NCBI GenBank assembly: GCA_016721115.1
Contig: JADKIW010000001.1
Location: 325,501-389,500, forward strand
Length of the DNA: 64,000 nt
Direction: 5' to 3'
Source of the DNA: Candidatus Defluviilinea proxima
Lineage (GTDB): Bacteria; Chloroflexota; Anaerolineae; Anaerolineales; Villigracilaceae
This document shows, piece by piece, positions 18,172 to 26,511 of this stretch. Under the pieces are notes generated by a model that saw nothing but the letters and a program-made list of their open reading frames with translations, did not search any database and was not told the DNA's origin. The position numbers and the translations under genes are program-made. Within the stretch, counting starts at the first letter, position 1; each line of letters starts with the position of its first letter.

Positions 18172-18570
18172 TTAATCCGGTCGGTGTTGTGAGACATAGA
18201 TATACCAACAAATCCCGTACTTATCTACAATATCAGCAGAACATGGGCTCCACGGAAGCGAACCTAATTCTCTCAGAATGTGCCCACCCTCGATCAGGGT
18301 TTGATAAGCATGTTTGAGTTCATCATCGTTATCAAGATTTAGGCCATAGCTCATGGTGGGTTGCTTCGACGTTAACATAGATCGAACAATTTCTTCTTCA
18401 TTGTTCTCGCTAACGGCAAAGATCGTTTCTTCTCCTTTGAGGAGTTCCGCGTGGAGGAATGAACCATCGCTATTTTTTGCGTTGTATCCCAATGTCATTC
18501 CGAAGGCTTCGCTGTAGAATTCTACTGCTTCAACACTGTTCTTAACATACAAAGTTGCACCCAAATTCAT
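18172..18570 (-). CDS. VOC-fold (glyoxalase/PhnB-like) protein, cassette gene B3
   Basis: 132 residues with the two beta-alpha-beta-beta-beta halves of the VOC fold: TLYVKNSVEAVEFYSEAFGM at the start and the closing strand DKYGICWYIYVS. FLHAELLKGEETIFAVSE resembles PhnB-like proteins. Members include glyoxalases, dioxygenases and antibiotic-binding proteins; the usual metal ligands are not all evident, so no reaction is assigned. It follows the attC-like site at 18616-18744 by about 45 bases and is oriented like the other cassettes. Confidence 0.75.
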   Translation of the reverse strand: MNLGATLYVKNSVEAVEFYSEAFGMTLGYNAKNSDGSFLHAELLKGEETIFAVSENNEEEIVRSMLTSKQPTMSYGLNLDNDDELKHAYQTLIEGGHILRELGSLPWSPCSADIVDKYGICWYIYVSQHRPD

Positions 18571-18615
18571 TTTGTTGTCCTTACAAGCTAGATATGGTTT
18601 TATTGATCAATAAGC

Positions 18616-18744
18616 GCCCAACGGCTTGCGTATGCGGAGCGTGGCGCTGGGACAGGCGTGGACTCTGCCTAGGAGCAGAAAAAACTCGAAGCCACGCATC
18701 GCGAAATGCTCGAAAATACCGAGCCGTTGCACGCTTTGTTGGGC
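18616..18744 (-). other. attC-like recombination site B-2 (129 bp)
   Basis: On the minus strand it starts GCCCAAC followed by AAAGCGTGC and ends ACGCAAGCC-GTTGGGC, giving outer boxes (GCCCAAC/GTTGGGC) and inner GCGT/ACGC boxes. The stretch GGCAGAGTCCACGCC is also present in the site at 52605-52733, 34 kb away, showing a common family. Confidence 0.8.
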
Positions 18745-18760
18745 GGTGGTTAAGTGGATT

Positions 18761-19498
18761 TTACTCTTGTGGGCAAAGAGGCATTTCCGCCCATTCCGAA
18801 GATCTTTTTGTAAGATACCATTCATGTTCATCCAAATGATAGACATGGTACGACTGCAACCACACTTCTGGCAGGTTCATTTCTTGAATATAAAATTCTG
18901 CTATTTTGGGTGAGCATTTCATATAAGTATAGCCGCCATATTCCCGTGGATATAATACTGCGGCAAGTTTAAAACAAGTTTTTATGGTGGAGTTATCAAT
19001 ATATAGGGGAACTAATTCTGATAAATTCTCAGGAAAATTATTCTTGTCATTGTAGTAATTACTTATCGCAACCGCAATGGCGTTTCCAGTTTCTTCGTGT
19101 AAGATTTCGCACTTGTTTATTAAGACGTTTGAACTTTTGATTCCAAAAACGCTTGAAATTAAAGCGAAAACGCAACTAATAATGTAAAAGACCATAACGC
19201 TTCGTCTATGATGCCAACTGCGGACAATATACACAGTTGCGATAATTCCAGCAATGATTGATCCCATCATTGTTGAAGCGCTTATCATAAATCTTACAAA
19301 TCCGCTGGGTTCATAAACTATAACAATAGAGAAAACTGCTGTGAATATGATTGCCATTCCAAAAGGAATAAAAACCCAAAGAAGAGGTGCTTTATTATTT
19401 TTAACGGATATGGTGATTAGCAAAACACCTGCTACTGAAAAAGCACATGGGCAGAAAAAAAATAATATGAGTGGGCTTAATCGCTCTAATTCATTCAT
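18761..19498 (-). CDS. Unrecognised membrane protein, cassette gene B2
   Basis: 245 residues. Four hydrophobic helices in the first 130 residues are followed by a soluble part with AVAISNYYNDKNNFPENLSELVPLYID. This resembles the C-terminal region of type II pseudopilins (residues chosen at each spacing of the N-Y-Y-x-x-x-x-x-F-P pattern), but no pilin N-terminus is present. ATG 19498 starts 27 bases after the attC-like site; longer in-frame starts would read through that site. Base composition is more AT-rich than neighbouring core genes. Function unknown. Confidence 0.65.
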   Translation of the reverse strand: MNELERLSPLILFFFCPCAFSVAGVLLITISVKNNKAPLLWVFIPFGMAIIFTAVFSIVIVYEPSGFVRFMISASTMMGSIIAGIIATVYIVRSWHHRRSVMVFYIISCVFALISSVFGIKSSNVLINKCEILHEETGNAIAVAISNYYNDKNNFPENLSELVPLYIDNSTIKTCFKLAAVLYPREYGGYTYMKCSPKIAEFYIQEMNLPEVWLQSYHVYHLDEHEWYLTKRSSEWAEMPLCPQE

Positions 19499-19524
19499 GA
19501 AATATATACTCTTACAGCTAGCCA

Positions 19525-19652
19525 CCCAACAGTTTGCGTTACCCGCGTGTGGGCGGGATGAGAGAACGCCACTTTGCTGGAAACAACTCCAAGTCACGCA
19601 AACCGCCTGAAAACGCGGCGACTCCACCCGTCGGGTGCGCGCTGTGTTAGGC
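19525..19652 (-). other. attC-like recombination site B-1 (128 bp)
   Basis: On the minus strand it begins GCCTAAC-ACA-GCGCGC just after the stop of cassette gene B1 and ends GGGTAACGC-AAACT-GTTGGGT. Outer and inner boxes and length match the other sites. Confidence 0.8.
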
Positions 19653-19659
19653 GGTGCAT

Positions 19660-20361
19660 TTAATCAATTACTTTTCCTGTTCGCAGATTAAATTGCTTTT
19701 GAATAGCTATGATGATCCTGTCTTCATTTGGGTCATCCATATAATCACACAAATCAATGGCTTGTCTTAATGTTAATCCCTCCGGTATCGCAATGTAACC
19801 AAACCGCTCTTCACGTCTAATAATTCCCTTTTCCACTTCTGATAAGTCAAGATATTGGATTTTATAAGAACTATCGTCCCCCCAAATGCAGCCAGCAATA
19901 AAACCAAAAGGATAATATAAGAGTGGGGAGATTGGCGTTGCTCGAGAATATTCACCTTCCGATGGTAATAGATCATCCTCACTTGGTTCGTTTAGCCTCT
20001 GCCGCGTAATATGTTTGGCGCCATCTTGACTTGTCCATTCAAACTCTTGTTCGATATAAGATGGTACATAATAATCAACTGGGCAAAAACCCCATGAACT
20101 TGGTTCTTCTCCACCGATATCTTTTCCTGAAGGAAGTTCCATAACTCTAGTGGCGGTGTAATGTGGCGAATAGAGCGCAAGGTCCTTATTTGCTTTCTTG
20201 CAATGGTAAAAGGTATTGAATAGAGTTGAATAATTCCTAATATATTCACAAACCTGCTCCTCCCGCTCTCCTTCAACTCTGAAAACACCTACTTTGATGC
20301 TGTTCATTACGCCAGGACCGTTATCAATTTTTTCAATTACTTTCGCTTTGTACTTGGACAT
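19660..20361 (-). CDS. Unrecognised protein, cassette gene B1
   Basis: 233 residues, soluble, no motif that I recognise. It is rich in aromatic and acidic residues (SSWGFCPVDYYVPSYIEQEFEW) and ends in a helix LRQAIDLCDYMDDPNEDRIIIAIQKQF. ATG 20361 has an AGAGGC sequence ten bases upstream; an in-frame GTG at 20388 would start within the recombination boundary. First cassette of cluster B, 29 bases behind the GTTAGGC boundary. AT-rich compared with dnaE next door, a sign of transfer. Confidence 0.65.
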   Translation of the reverse strand: MSKYKAKVIEKIDNGPGVMNSIKVGVFRVEGEREEQVCEYIRNYSTLFNTFYHCKKANKDLALYSPHYTATRVMELPSGKDIGGEEPSSWGFCPVDYYVPSYIEQEFEWTSQDGAKHITRQRLNEPSEDDLLPSEGEYSRATPISPLLYYPFGFIAGCIWGDDSSYKIQYLDLSEVEKGIIRREERFGYIAIPEGLTLRQAIDLCDYMDDPNEDRIIIAIQKQFNLRTGKVID

Positions 20362-20389
20362 AGAGCCTCTTTTGTTTTGCTCTTGCACC

Positions 20390-20467
20390 GCCTAACTATG
20401 ATTTAAGCAAAATGATTCCTTAATGAATTCCCCTGAGGGATGTTATACAGACTGAGTCTGTATAACA
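20390..20467 (-). other. Entry boundary of cassette cluster B (palindrome, short hairpin, GTTAGGC)
   Basis: Reading the minus strand: a perfect 27-base palindrome (20441-20467, arms GTTATACAGACT with one central base), then CCCTCAGGG (20431-20439), then GTTAGGC at 20396-20390 where the first cassette starts. Cluster A has the same order and nearly the same spacing. It also follows directly on the dnaE stop and may act as its terminator. Confidence 0.65.
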
Positions 20468-20469
20468 CC

Positions 20470-23400
20470 TTACTGAAACGTGATCTCTTCCACTTTCCAG
20501 CTCTCCTCGCCGATCACCTTCTTCAGGCGTGTGAGCAGTTCGGGGCAGATGCGCGTTGTATCGTTGGGGAAATCGATCAAGTGCCTGCCGCCATTTTCGA
20601 AAATCTGAAAGCTGAATCGGTCGCGCCCGTGGAACGAGATGAGCGTACCGAAGATGGTCTTGATGCGGCGGCGGTCCTCGTCCTTGTTGCCTGAGGATCG
20701 CAAATTGACCGTGATCTGCTTCGGCGGATGGTCTTTGTCCTCTTCCTTCGCCAGCGGAACATAAATGGATTTGATGGATGTAACCACCGCTTCATGCGTA
20801 GCTTCATCCTGTTCCATGTCAACATCGGGAGTCACCACTGGAGCCGTTGCCAACTGAACGCGCGGCGGAGTGATGGGTTCCGTTTTCTTGAATTTCGGTT
20901 CCGGCTTCGATGCCACCACAGCATCCTCAAATGATGGTTGCCATTGTGTGTCCCAGTCATCGGGGAAGTTATCCGGCGGAGGCGGCATGCCATCTACATC
21001 TAAATCAGCCACATAGGTTTCCACAGGCTTTTCAGCGATCTGACGAACGGGCGGCGGGACGCTCGGCTTGGTAGGAATATTCTTCGTCAACGGTCCATTT
21101 TGCTTGGGCTGTTGTTGAATGATCTGCTTGACCGGGTCCGCTTTGGGTTGAGGCTGAGCAGAACTCGATTTCGGTTGCGTCGATTGGATCTTGATGTCTT
21201 TGACGTGGCTATCAGGCTTGGGCTGAGATAAGGCTTCCAACGCTGAATCAGATATCGGCTTGGATTGAGGCGCAACTTCCACAAGAGGTTCGAGGATCTT
21301 GATCTCGGTCCGCACGGTGTCCACCAAAATTTTTGGCGGTGTGCTGTTCGCATCCACTTTGCCTTCAACGATCACGATCTGGCCAACCGTAAGCAGTTCA
21401 CGAGTCTTCTCCCACGTGCGCGGGAAGAGGACGAGATCGAAGTTGCCTTGAATATCTTCAAGCGTGACAAAGCCCATCGCTTTATTGGTTTTGGTCGTAT
21501 ACGGGCGGACGCTGGTGACGAGACCCGCAACACGCACCTTTTCTTCGTGCGAGGCTTCGTTGAGCTGGCCCGAGAAATAACTGACGATCTGCCTGAATGT
21601 TTCTTGATACGGCGTGAGCGGATGATCGGAGATGTACAGGCCGATGAGTTCGCGCTCCCAACCGAGCATCTCGCGCTTATCCACATTGTTGACTTCAGGA
21701 AGGATGATCTCTTCGGTCACGCCAGTGGATTCGCCAAAGAGGGACATCTGCCCCGCCTCGGCGGCGCGGAAATGATTGTTGCTGATGGAGACAATGCGAT
21801 CCAACGAGGCAAGCAGTGCGGCGCGATTGCCAAAGTTATCCATCGCACCGACTTTGATGATGCACTCGAGTGCACGCTTCCCCACAGCGCGCAGGTCCAC
21901 ACGGCGGGCAAAGTCGTTCAGGTCTTTGAACTTGCCATTGGCATTGCGTTCGTCCGTGATGAGTTCCAACGCGGCCTTACCGACATTCTTCACCGCACCA
22001 AAACCAAAACGAATGTTGGGCTTGCCATCGATATCTTCGATCTCAAAATCCCAACTCGAAGTGTTGATCTCCGGTTGAAGAACGGGAATGCCCATACTGC
22101 GCGTATCAGCAACGTAGAGAGCAACCTTCTCGGTAGCACCTGCAGAAGCCGTAAGAGTAGCCGCCATAAATTCAGCAGGATAATGTGCCTTGAGGAATGC
22201 AGTTTCCACCGCGATGACGCCATAATCTGCGGCATGGGACTTGTTGAAACCGTAACGCGCGAACTCTTCCCAGTCCGTATAAATGGCCTCGGCGGTTTCT
22301 TTTTCGATGCCCTGCTTGACCGCACCGTTTACAAATTTATTGCGATGCTTTTCAATGTCTTCTTTTTTCTTTTTCGAGATCGCCTTACGCAATTCATCTG
22401 ATTCAGATGGCGTGTACCCTGCCAATTCAACAGCCGCACGCATGAGTTGTTCCTGATAGACAGGAATACCGTACGTGTCGCTAAAGATCGGCTCCATTTT
22501 GGGGTGGCGATACTCTACTTCCGCTTCGCCTTTCATGCGGGCGATGTAATCAGGGATGAACGCCATCGGGCCCGGACGATATAACGCCACCATGGCGATG
22601 ATGTTATCGAGAGTCTTCGGCTTCATCTGCACAAGCCAGCGCGTCATGCCCCCACCTTCAACCTGGAATACGCCAGCGGTTTGTCCGGTACCCATCAACT
22701 CGAACGCCTTCGGGTCATCGAGCGGGATATTATTCAAATCATATTTGACGCCATGCCGCTTCTCGATCAGGTCACAGGCTTTGGCCATCACCGATAACGT
22801 GATGAGCCCGAGGAAGTCCACTTTCAACATACCGAGCGAATCGAGAATACCCATTTCGAACTGCGTCACCGTTTTGATGGGTGTCTCTTCCGAGTTCGAG
22901 GTCGGGCGATGCAATGGCAGATATTCAACAATCGCTTTATCAGAGATCACCACGCCTGCGGCATGCGTCCCTGCATTGCGAACCGTCCCCTCCATTTTGG
23001 CGGCGGTGTCGATCAATTCGCGCAAATGCGGTTGGCTATCATAGATCTCTTTGAATTCGGGAATCGCGAGCGCATCTTCCATCGTGCTGTTACGTCCCGA
23101 AACGAACGGCACCAACTTCGCAACGCGGTCCACTTCGGGCAACGGGATGTCCATCACGCGTGCCACATCACGCAACGCGGCTTTCGTTCCCATTGTGCCA
23201 AAGGTGATGATCTGCGCGACCTTGTCACTTCCGTATTTACGCACGCAATACTCAAGCATTTCACTGCGGCGATCATCGCGGAAGTCAAGGTCAATATCGG
23301 GCATCGAGACACGGCCCGGGTTCAAGAAGCGTTCGAACAACAGGTTGTGATGCAACGGGTCAACCAATGCGATCTCAAGGACATACGCCACAATGGAGCC

Positions 23401-24486
23401 CGCCGCCGAACCGCGTGCGTTATACCAAATGCCATTTTCCAACGCATATCGACACAAGTCCCACACGATCAGGAAGTAGGCATCGAATCCCATTTTGTGG
23501 ATGACGCTCAACTCATAATCGAGTCTTTCTTGTACCTGTTGGCTGGTGGCGCGGTCCCCGTACCTTTTCCCCGCCCCTACATTACACAAGTGACGTAAAT
23601 ACGTCTCAGCCGTGTATCCTTCAGGGACAGAGAAATCGGGCAAGTGATAGCCCTTGAAGCTCAAGTCCACGTTACAACGCTCGGCGATGAGAAGCGTGTT
23701 GCTCAACGCTTCGGGCACTTCGGCGAACAAGGCGCTCATCTCCTGCGGTGTGCGGAGATAGTACGAGTCGTCCGTCATGCGCATACGGTCTTTGTCACTC
23801 AACAACGAGTTGGTTTGAACCGCAAGTAAAATGTCCTGCAAACGTGCGTCAGTCTGGTTGATGTAGTGAACGTCATTCGTCGCGATGTAATTCGCCGCGT
23901 AACGAGCGCCCATCTCAAGCAGTTTTTTATTTAGGTCGGTGATCTCTTTGATATTGTGCTGTTGAAGTTCAACGAAGAAACGGTCCTTGCCAAAGACATC
24001 GTAATACCAGTTCATGCGTCGGACGGCTTCTTCCGGGTTGTCATTCAACAGCGCCCGCGGAATTTCAGCGGACATACATCCAGAGGTGCAGATGATTCCT
24101 TCGGAGTGAGCCGCTAAAAAGTCCCGGTCGATGCGTGGATAGTAGTAAAAGCCATCCAGTTGCGCGGCGGAAGAAATCTTGAGCAGGTTCTTGTATCCCG
24201 TCTCGTTTTCGGCGAGCAGGAGAAGATGGAAAGAGGAACGATCCAGTTTGGAATCGCGGTCGGCCATACCGCGTGCCGCCATGTAAGCTTCCACACCAAT
24301 GATCGGCTTGATCCCCTCGCTCGTCGCCGCTTTGTAAAAATCCATGACCCCGAACATTGTGCCATGATCCGTGATCGCCACGGCGGGCATCTCCAATTCC
24401 TTTACGCGTTTGACCAGCTTCTTGATATTCGAGAAGCCATCAAGCATGGAATATTCGGTGTGAACGTGGAGGTGGGCAAAGGACAT
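20470..24486 (-). CDS. dnaE: DNA polymerase III alpha subunit
   Basis: Replicative polymerase of 1338 residues. The PHP domain opens the protein (FAHLHVHTEYSMLDG, AVAITDHGTM). The polymerase core carries the catalytic Asp block PDIDLDFRDDRR (about 395), followed by GRNSTM, GTHAAGVVIS, the VDFLGL block and FNKSHAADYGVIAV. An OB domain (VRVAGLVTSVRP) starts near residue 1000. Between about 1068 and 1232 lies a Pro/Gln/Lys-rich low-complexity stretch, followed by a last conserved domain of about 100 residues ending EEITFQ. Such an insertion is unusual for DnaE1. The stop lies at the cassette-cluster boundary. Confidence 0.97.
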   Translation of the reverse strand: MSFAHLHVHTEYSMLDGFSNIKKLVKRVKELEMPAVAITDHGTMFGVMDFYKAATSEGIKPIIGVEAYMAARGMADRDSKLDRSSFHLLLLAENETGYKNLLKISSAAQLDGFYYYPRIDRDFLAAHSEGIICTSGCMSAEIPRALLNDNPEEAVRRMNWYYDVFGKDRFFVELQQHNIKEITDLNKKLLEMGARYAANYIATNDVHYINQTDARLQDILLAVQTNSLLSDKDRMRMTDDSYYLRTPQEMSALFAEVPEALSNTLLIAERCNVDLSFKGYHLPDFSVPEGYTAETYLRHLCNVGAGKRYGDRATSQQVQERLDYELSVIHKMGFDAYFLIVWDLCRYALENGIWYNARGSAAGSIVAYVLEIALVDPLHHNLLFERFLNPGRVSMPDIDLDFRDDRRSEMLEYCVRKYGSDKVAQIITFGTMGTKAALRDVARVMDIPLPEVDRVAKLVPFVSGRNSTMEDALAIPEFKEIYDSQPHLRELIDTAAKMEGTVRNAGTHAAGVVISDKAIVEYLPLHRPTSNSEETPIKTVTQFEMGILDSLGMLKVDFLGLITLSVMAKACDLIEKRHGVKYDLNNIPLDDPKAFELMGTGQTAGVFQVEGGGMTRWLVQMKPKTLDNIIAMVALYRPGPMAFIPDYIARMKGEAEVEYRHPKMEPIFSDTYGIPVYQEQLMRAAVELAGYTPSESDELRKAISKKKKEDIEKHRNKFVNGAVKQGIEKETAEAIYTDWEEFARYGFNKSHAADYGVIAVETAFLKAHYPAEFMAATLTASAGATEKVALYVADTRSMGIPVLQPEINTSSWDFEIEDIDGKPNIRFGFGAVKNVGKAALELITDERNANGKFKDLNDFARRVDLRAVGKRALECIIKVGAMDNFGNRAALLASLDRIVSISNNHFRAAEAGQMSLFGESTGVTEEIILPEVNNVDKREMLGWERELIGLYISDHPLTPYQETFRQIVSYFSGQLNEASHEEKVRVAGLVTSVRPYTTKTNKAMGFVTLEDIQGNFDLVLFPRTWEKTRELLTVGQIVIVEGKVDANSTPPKILVDTVRTEIKILEPLVEVAPQSKPISDSALEALSQPKPDSHVKDIKIQSTQPKSSSAQPQPKADPVKQIIQQQPKQNGPLTKNIPTKPSVPPPVRQIAEKPVETYVADLDVDGMPPPPDNFPDDWDTQWQPSFEDAVVASKPEPKFKKTEPITPPRVQLATAPVVTPDVDMEQDEATHEAVVTSIKSIYVPLAKEEDKDHPPKQITVNLRSSGNKDEDRRRIKTIFGTLISFHGRDRFSFQIFENGGRHLIDFPNDTTRICPELLTRLKKVIGEESWKVEEITFQ

Positions 24487-24657
24487 ATTGGTTTATGAGT
24501 TGGGTGGTTTGGGTAGTTAGATAATTAGACTATGCGACCATCAAACTACATTACTATCAAACTAAAAATCATTATAGCACGCATGTTCGAGAGCGAAAGT
24601 AACGATATGCTTAAAATATTTTGACTTAAACAAAAAATCCCCTGTGAAGAGGATTTG

Positions 24658-24892
24658 TGTGAGCGCGGAGGGGATCGAATATCATCCCCCTGCGGGGCCG
24701 TCAATAAAAAAGACTCTCGTTTGTGAGAGTCTTCCTGTGAGCGCGGAGGGGATCGAATATCATCCCCCTGTGGGGCCATCAATAAAAAAGACTCTCGTAA
24801 GTGAGAGTCTTCTGTGAGCGCGGAGGGGATCGAATATCATCCCCCTGCGGGGCCGTCAATAAAAAAGACTCTCGTTTGTGAGAGTCTTCCTG
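24658..24892 (-). repeat. Three tandem copies of tRNA-Lys 3' tail plus terminator
   Basis: Downstream of tRNA-Lys the last 20 bases of the tRNA (T54 to base 73) recur three times at 77-78-base spacing (GAGCGCG at 24661, 24739, 24816; genuine copy 24894). Each copy is preceded on the minus strand by the motif GGGATGATA. After the genuine tRNA and the first two copies comes an AGACTCTC...GAGAGTCTTTTTT hairpin; after the last copy it is a different hairpin (AAATCCTC...GGGGATTTTTT). This fills most of the 406-base gap between dnaE and the tRNA. Confidence 0.85.
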
Positions 24893-24964
24893 TGAGCGCG
24901 GAGGGGATCGAACCCTCAACAAACGGCTTAAAAGGCCGCTGCTCTGCCATTGAGCTACGCGCCC
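24893..24964 (-). tRNA. tRNA-Lys (TTT)
   Basis: 72 bases, CCA not encoded. Acceptor GGGCGCG pairs with CGCGCTC (one G-U), D stem GCTC/GAGC, anticodon stem GCGGC/GCCGT with loop CTTTTAA (anticodon TTT), T stem GAGGG/CCCTC with loop TTCGATC, discriminator A. Confidence 0.95.
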
Positions 24965-25063
24965 ATCGTTATGGGTAAAGCGGACTGCATTCTATCATGG
25001 TAAATATTCATCGTCAACGTAAGACACCCGCGGTACAATGCGTCCATCACGCTGGAGGCTAAC

Positions 25064-25390
25064 ATGGCAGATATGCTTAAAGTAGATGAAGGAACATTTC
25101 AAAACGAAGTGTTGGACGCCAACGAACCCGTGCTTGTAGATTTTAGTGCGGTCTGGTGCCAGCCCTGCAAAATGCTCGACCCCGTCGTCAAACAACTGGC
25201 TGGCGAATGGGATGGCAAGGTCAAGGTTGTAAAGATCGATGCCGATGAAAACCCCAACCTCGTCATGCAATATGGCGTAATGGGTATCCCCACCCTGTTG
25301 TTCATAAAGGGCGGCGAGGTCAAGGAACGCGTCACTGGCTTTATGCCCCGGGAAAAACTGATCGCAAAGTTCAGTCCCCACTTCAATTAG
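25064..25390 (+). CDS. trxA: Thioredoxin
   Basis: 108 residues. Typical thioredoxin: EPVLVDFSAVWCQPCKMLDP with the redox pair in W-C-Q-P-C (the usual Gly is Gln), then VKVVKIDADENPNLVMQYGVMGIPTLLFIKGGE with the cis-Pro. It reduces protein disulfides in the cytosol. GGAGG lies close upstream of the ATG. The Gln in the active site would shift redox behaviour somewhat; such variants occur in this phylum. Closed by a strong hairpin shared with surE. Confidence 0.93.
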   Translation: MADMLKVDEGTFQNEVLDANEPVLVDFSAVWCQPCKMLDPVVKQLAGEWDGKVKVVKIDADENPNLVMQYGVMGIPTLLFIKGGEVKERVTGFMPREKLIAKFSPHFN

Positions 25391-25401
25391 AAATCACTTC
25401 A

Positions 25402-25444
25402 AAACCAAAAGGACACGGAGTTTAAACCCGTGTCCTTTTGGTTT
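25402..25444. terminator. Bidirectional terminator between trxA and surE
   Basis: A 17-base perfect stem (starting AAACCAAAAGGACACGG, closing at 25428-25444) with a nine-base loop. A and T runs suit both directions. Confidence 0.85.
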
Positions 25445-26249
25445 AACTGTTTCGCATTAACCTATCCAACTCTTTGAAGTCCACGCGAGATGTCATATCC
25501 AGACTCAAAGGTGTAACAGACACCCAACGCTTCTTCCGCAGAACATACACATCCGTATCTTCAGGCTCATCTGTCAACCTGCCAGCTTCGCGATATCCGA
25601 TCGCCGCAGGCTCAGCCCACGATGTTCGATTGGGAGCGGTCGGCTCGTAGTAACGTTGATGAGAAATGCGAGTCAACTGCCAGGGTGTTTCGACCGTGGC
25701 ATCCCAGGGAACATCCACCTTCAACAGATTCACGTCTTCAGGAAACTTCTTCTCTAGTAAAAGACGTCCAATTTGAACAGCAAATTTTGCCGCAACTGAA
25801 AAATTCACATCATTAGAATAGGAAAGGTGATACTTCGAATCAGTCTCTAACGATACTGCCAAAGCAGGGATTCCCAGTGACGCCGCTTCCATCGCCGCCC
25901 CCACCGTCCCTGAGATGGTGATCCCTGAAGCAACATTCTCGCCATAATTAATTCCCGAAACAACCAGATCTGGCTTGAACTTCAGGACTTCCAACACCCC
26001 ATACAGGACTGATTGTGCTGGACTTCCTCCGACTCCATACACGCTCCATTCCTGACCATTGACCTGCATCTGTTCCAAGTGAATGATCCCATCTGACGTA
26101 TTCGGCAAGCTACGTCCCATACCCGAGGATTGTTCGCGAGGCGCAGTGACAGTCACATACCCAAGTTCTGAAAGAGAAGCAGCGGCGGCCCATAAACCGG
26201 GAGAACGAATCCCATCATCATTTGTCAAAAGAATTTGTGGTTTTTTCAT
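25443..26249 (-). CDS. surE: 5'/3'-nucleotidase SurE
   Basis: 268 residues. ILLTNDDGIRSPGL at the start holds the metal-binding Asp pair, Ser of REQSSGMG follows near residue 38, and DLVVSGINYGENVASGITISGTVGAAMEA is the conserved core with the Asn ligand. It dephosphorylates nucleoside monophosphates and short polyphosphates. ATG 26249 is chosen because the protein aligns from MKKPQILLTNDDG; an upstream in-frame start adds 19 unrelated residues. Confidence 0.93.
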   Translation of the reverse strand: MKKPQILLTNDDGIRSPGLWAAAASLSELGYVTVTAPREQSSGMGRSLPNTSDGIIHLEQMQVNGQEWSVYGVGGSPAQSVLYGVLEVLKFKPDLVVSGINYGENVASGITISGTVGAAMEAASLGIPALAVSLETDSKYHLSYSNDVNFSVAAKFAVQIGRLLLEKKFPEDVNLLKVDVPWDATVETPWQLTRISHQRYYEPTAPNRTSWAEPAAIGYREAGRLTDEPEDTDVYVLRKKRWVSVTPLSLDMTSRVDFKELDRLMRNS

Positions 26250-26308
26250 AATGTCCCAATCATAATATCGGAATGTGCAAGATACTTTATTTGGTATGAA
26301 ATTCAAAC

Positions 26309-26511
26309 AAAAAACCGCCTTTGAAAGACGGTTTCACTTGGCGTTCTCGGCGTAACTTGAATACCATCCCTCGATGGGGCACGGCAACCTAAAACAAAAA
26401 ACCGCCTTCAAAAGACGGTTTCACTTGGCGCCCTCGGCGCGACTTGAATATCATCCCTCGATGGAGCACAGCAACCTAAAACAAAAAACCGCCTTGAAAG
26501 ACGGTTTCACT
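26309..26511 (-). repeat. Two tandem copies of tRNA-Arg 3' tail plus terminator
   Basis: Downstream of tRNA-Arg the tRNA tail (from T54) including CCA recurs twice at 86-87-base spacing. GGCGCC-like acceptor ends occur at 26338 and 26425; the genuine one is at 26511. Each tail is followed by an AAACCGTCTT...AAGGCGGTTTTTT hairpin, and the extra copies are preceded by GGGATGATA or GGGATGGTA. The farthest copy is the most decayed. Confidence 0.85.

Noticed and set aside
20441..20467. Palindrome as a plain dnaE terminator
   Set aside because: It may serve this role, but the same arms occur at 49030-49061, where lipA already has a terminator, so a simple terminator does not explain both.
21265..22401. 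Long open frame (378 codons) antisense to dnaE
   Set aside because: It lies wholly inside dnaE, has no ribosome site or protein-family pattern, and dnaE is beyond doubt.
24546..24782. Open frame across the tRNA-Lys tail repeats with a repeated peptide
   Set aside because: The peptide repeat is only the translation of the DNA repeat; no start signal.
24658..24964. Possible CRISPR array
   Set aside because: The repeated units are tRNA tails plus terminators with near-identical content; there are no unique spacers and no cas genes.
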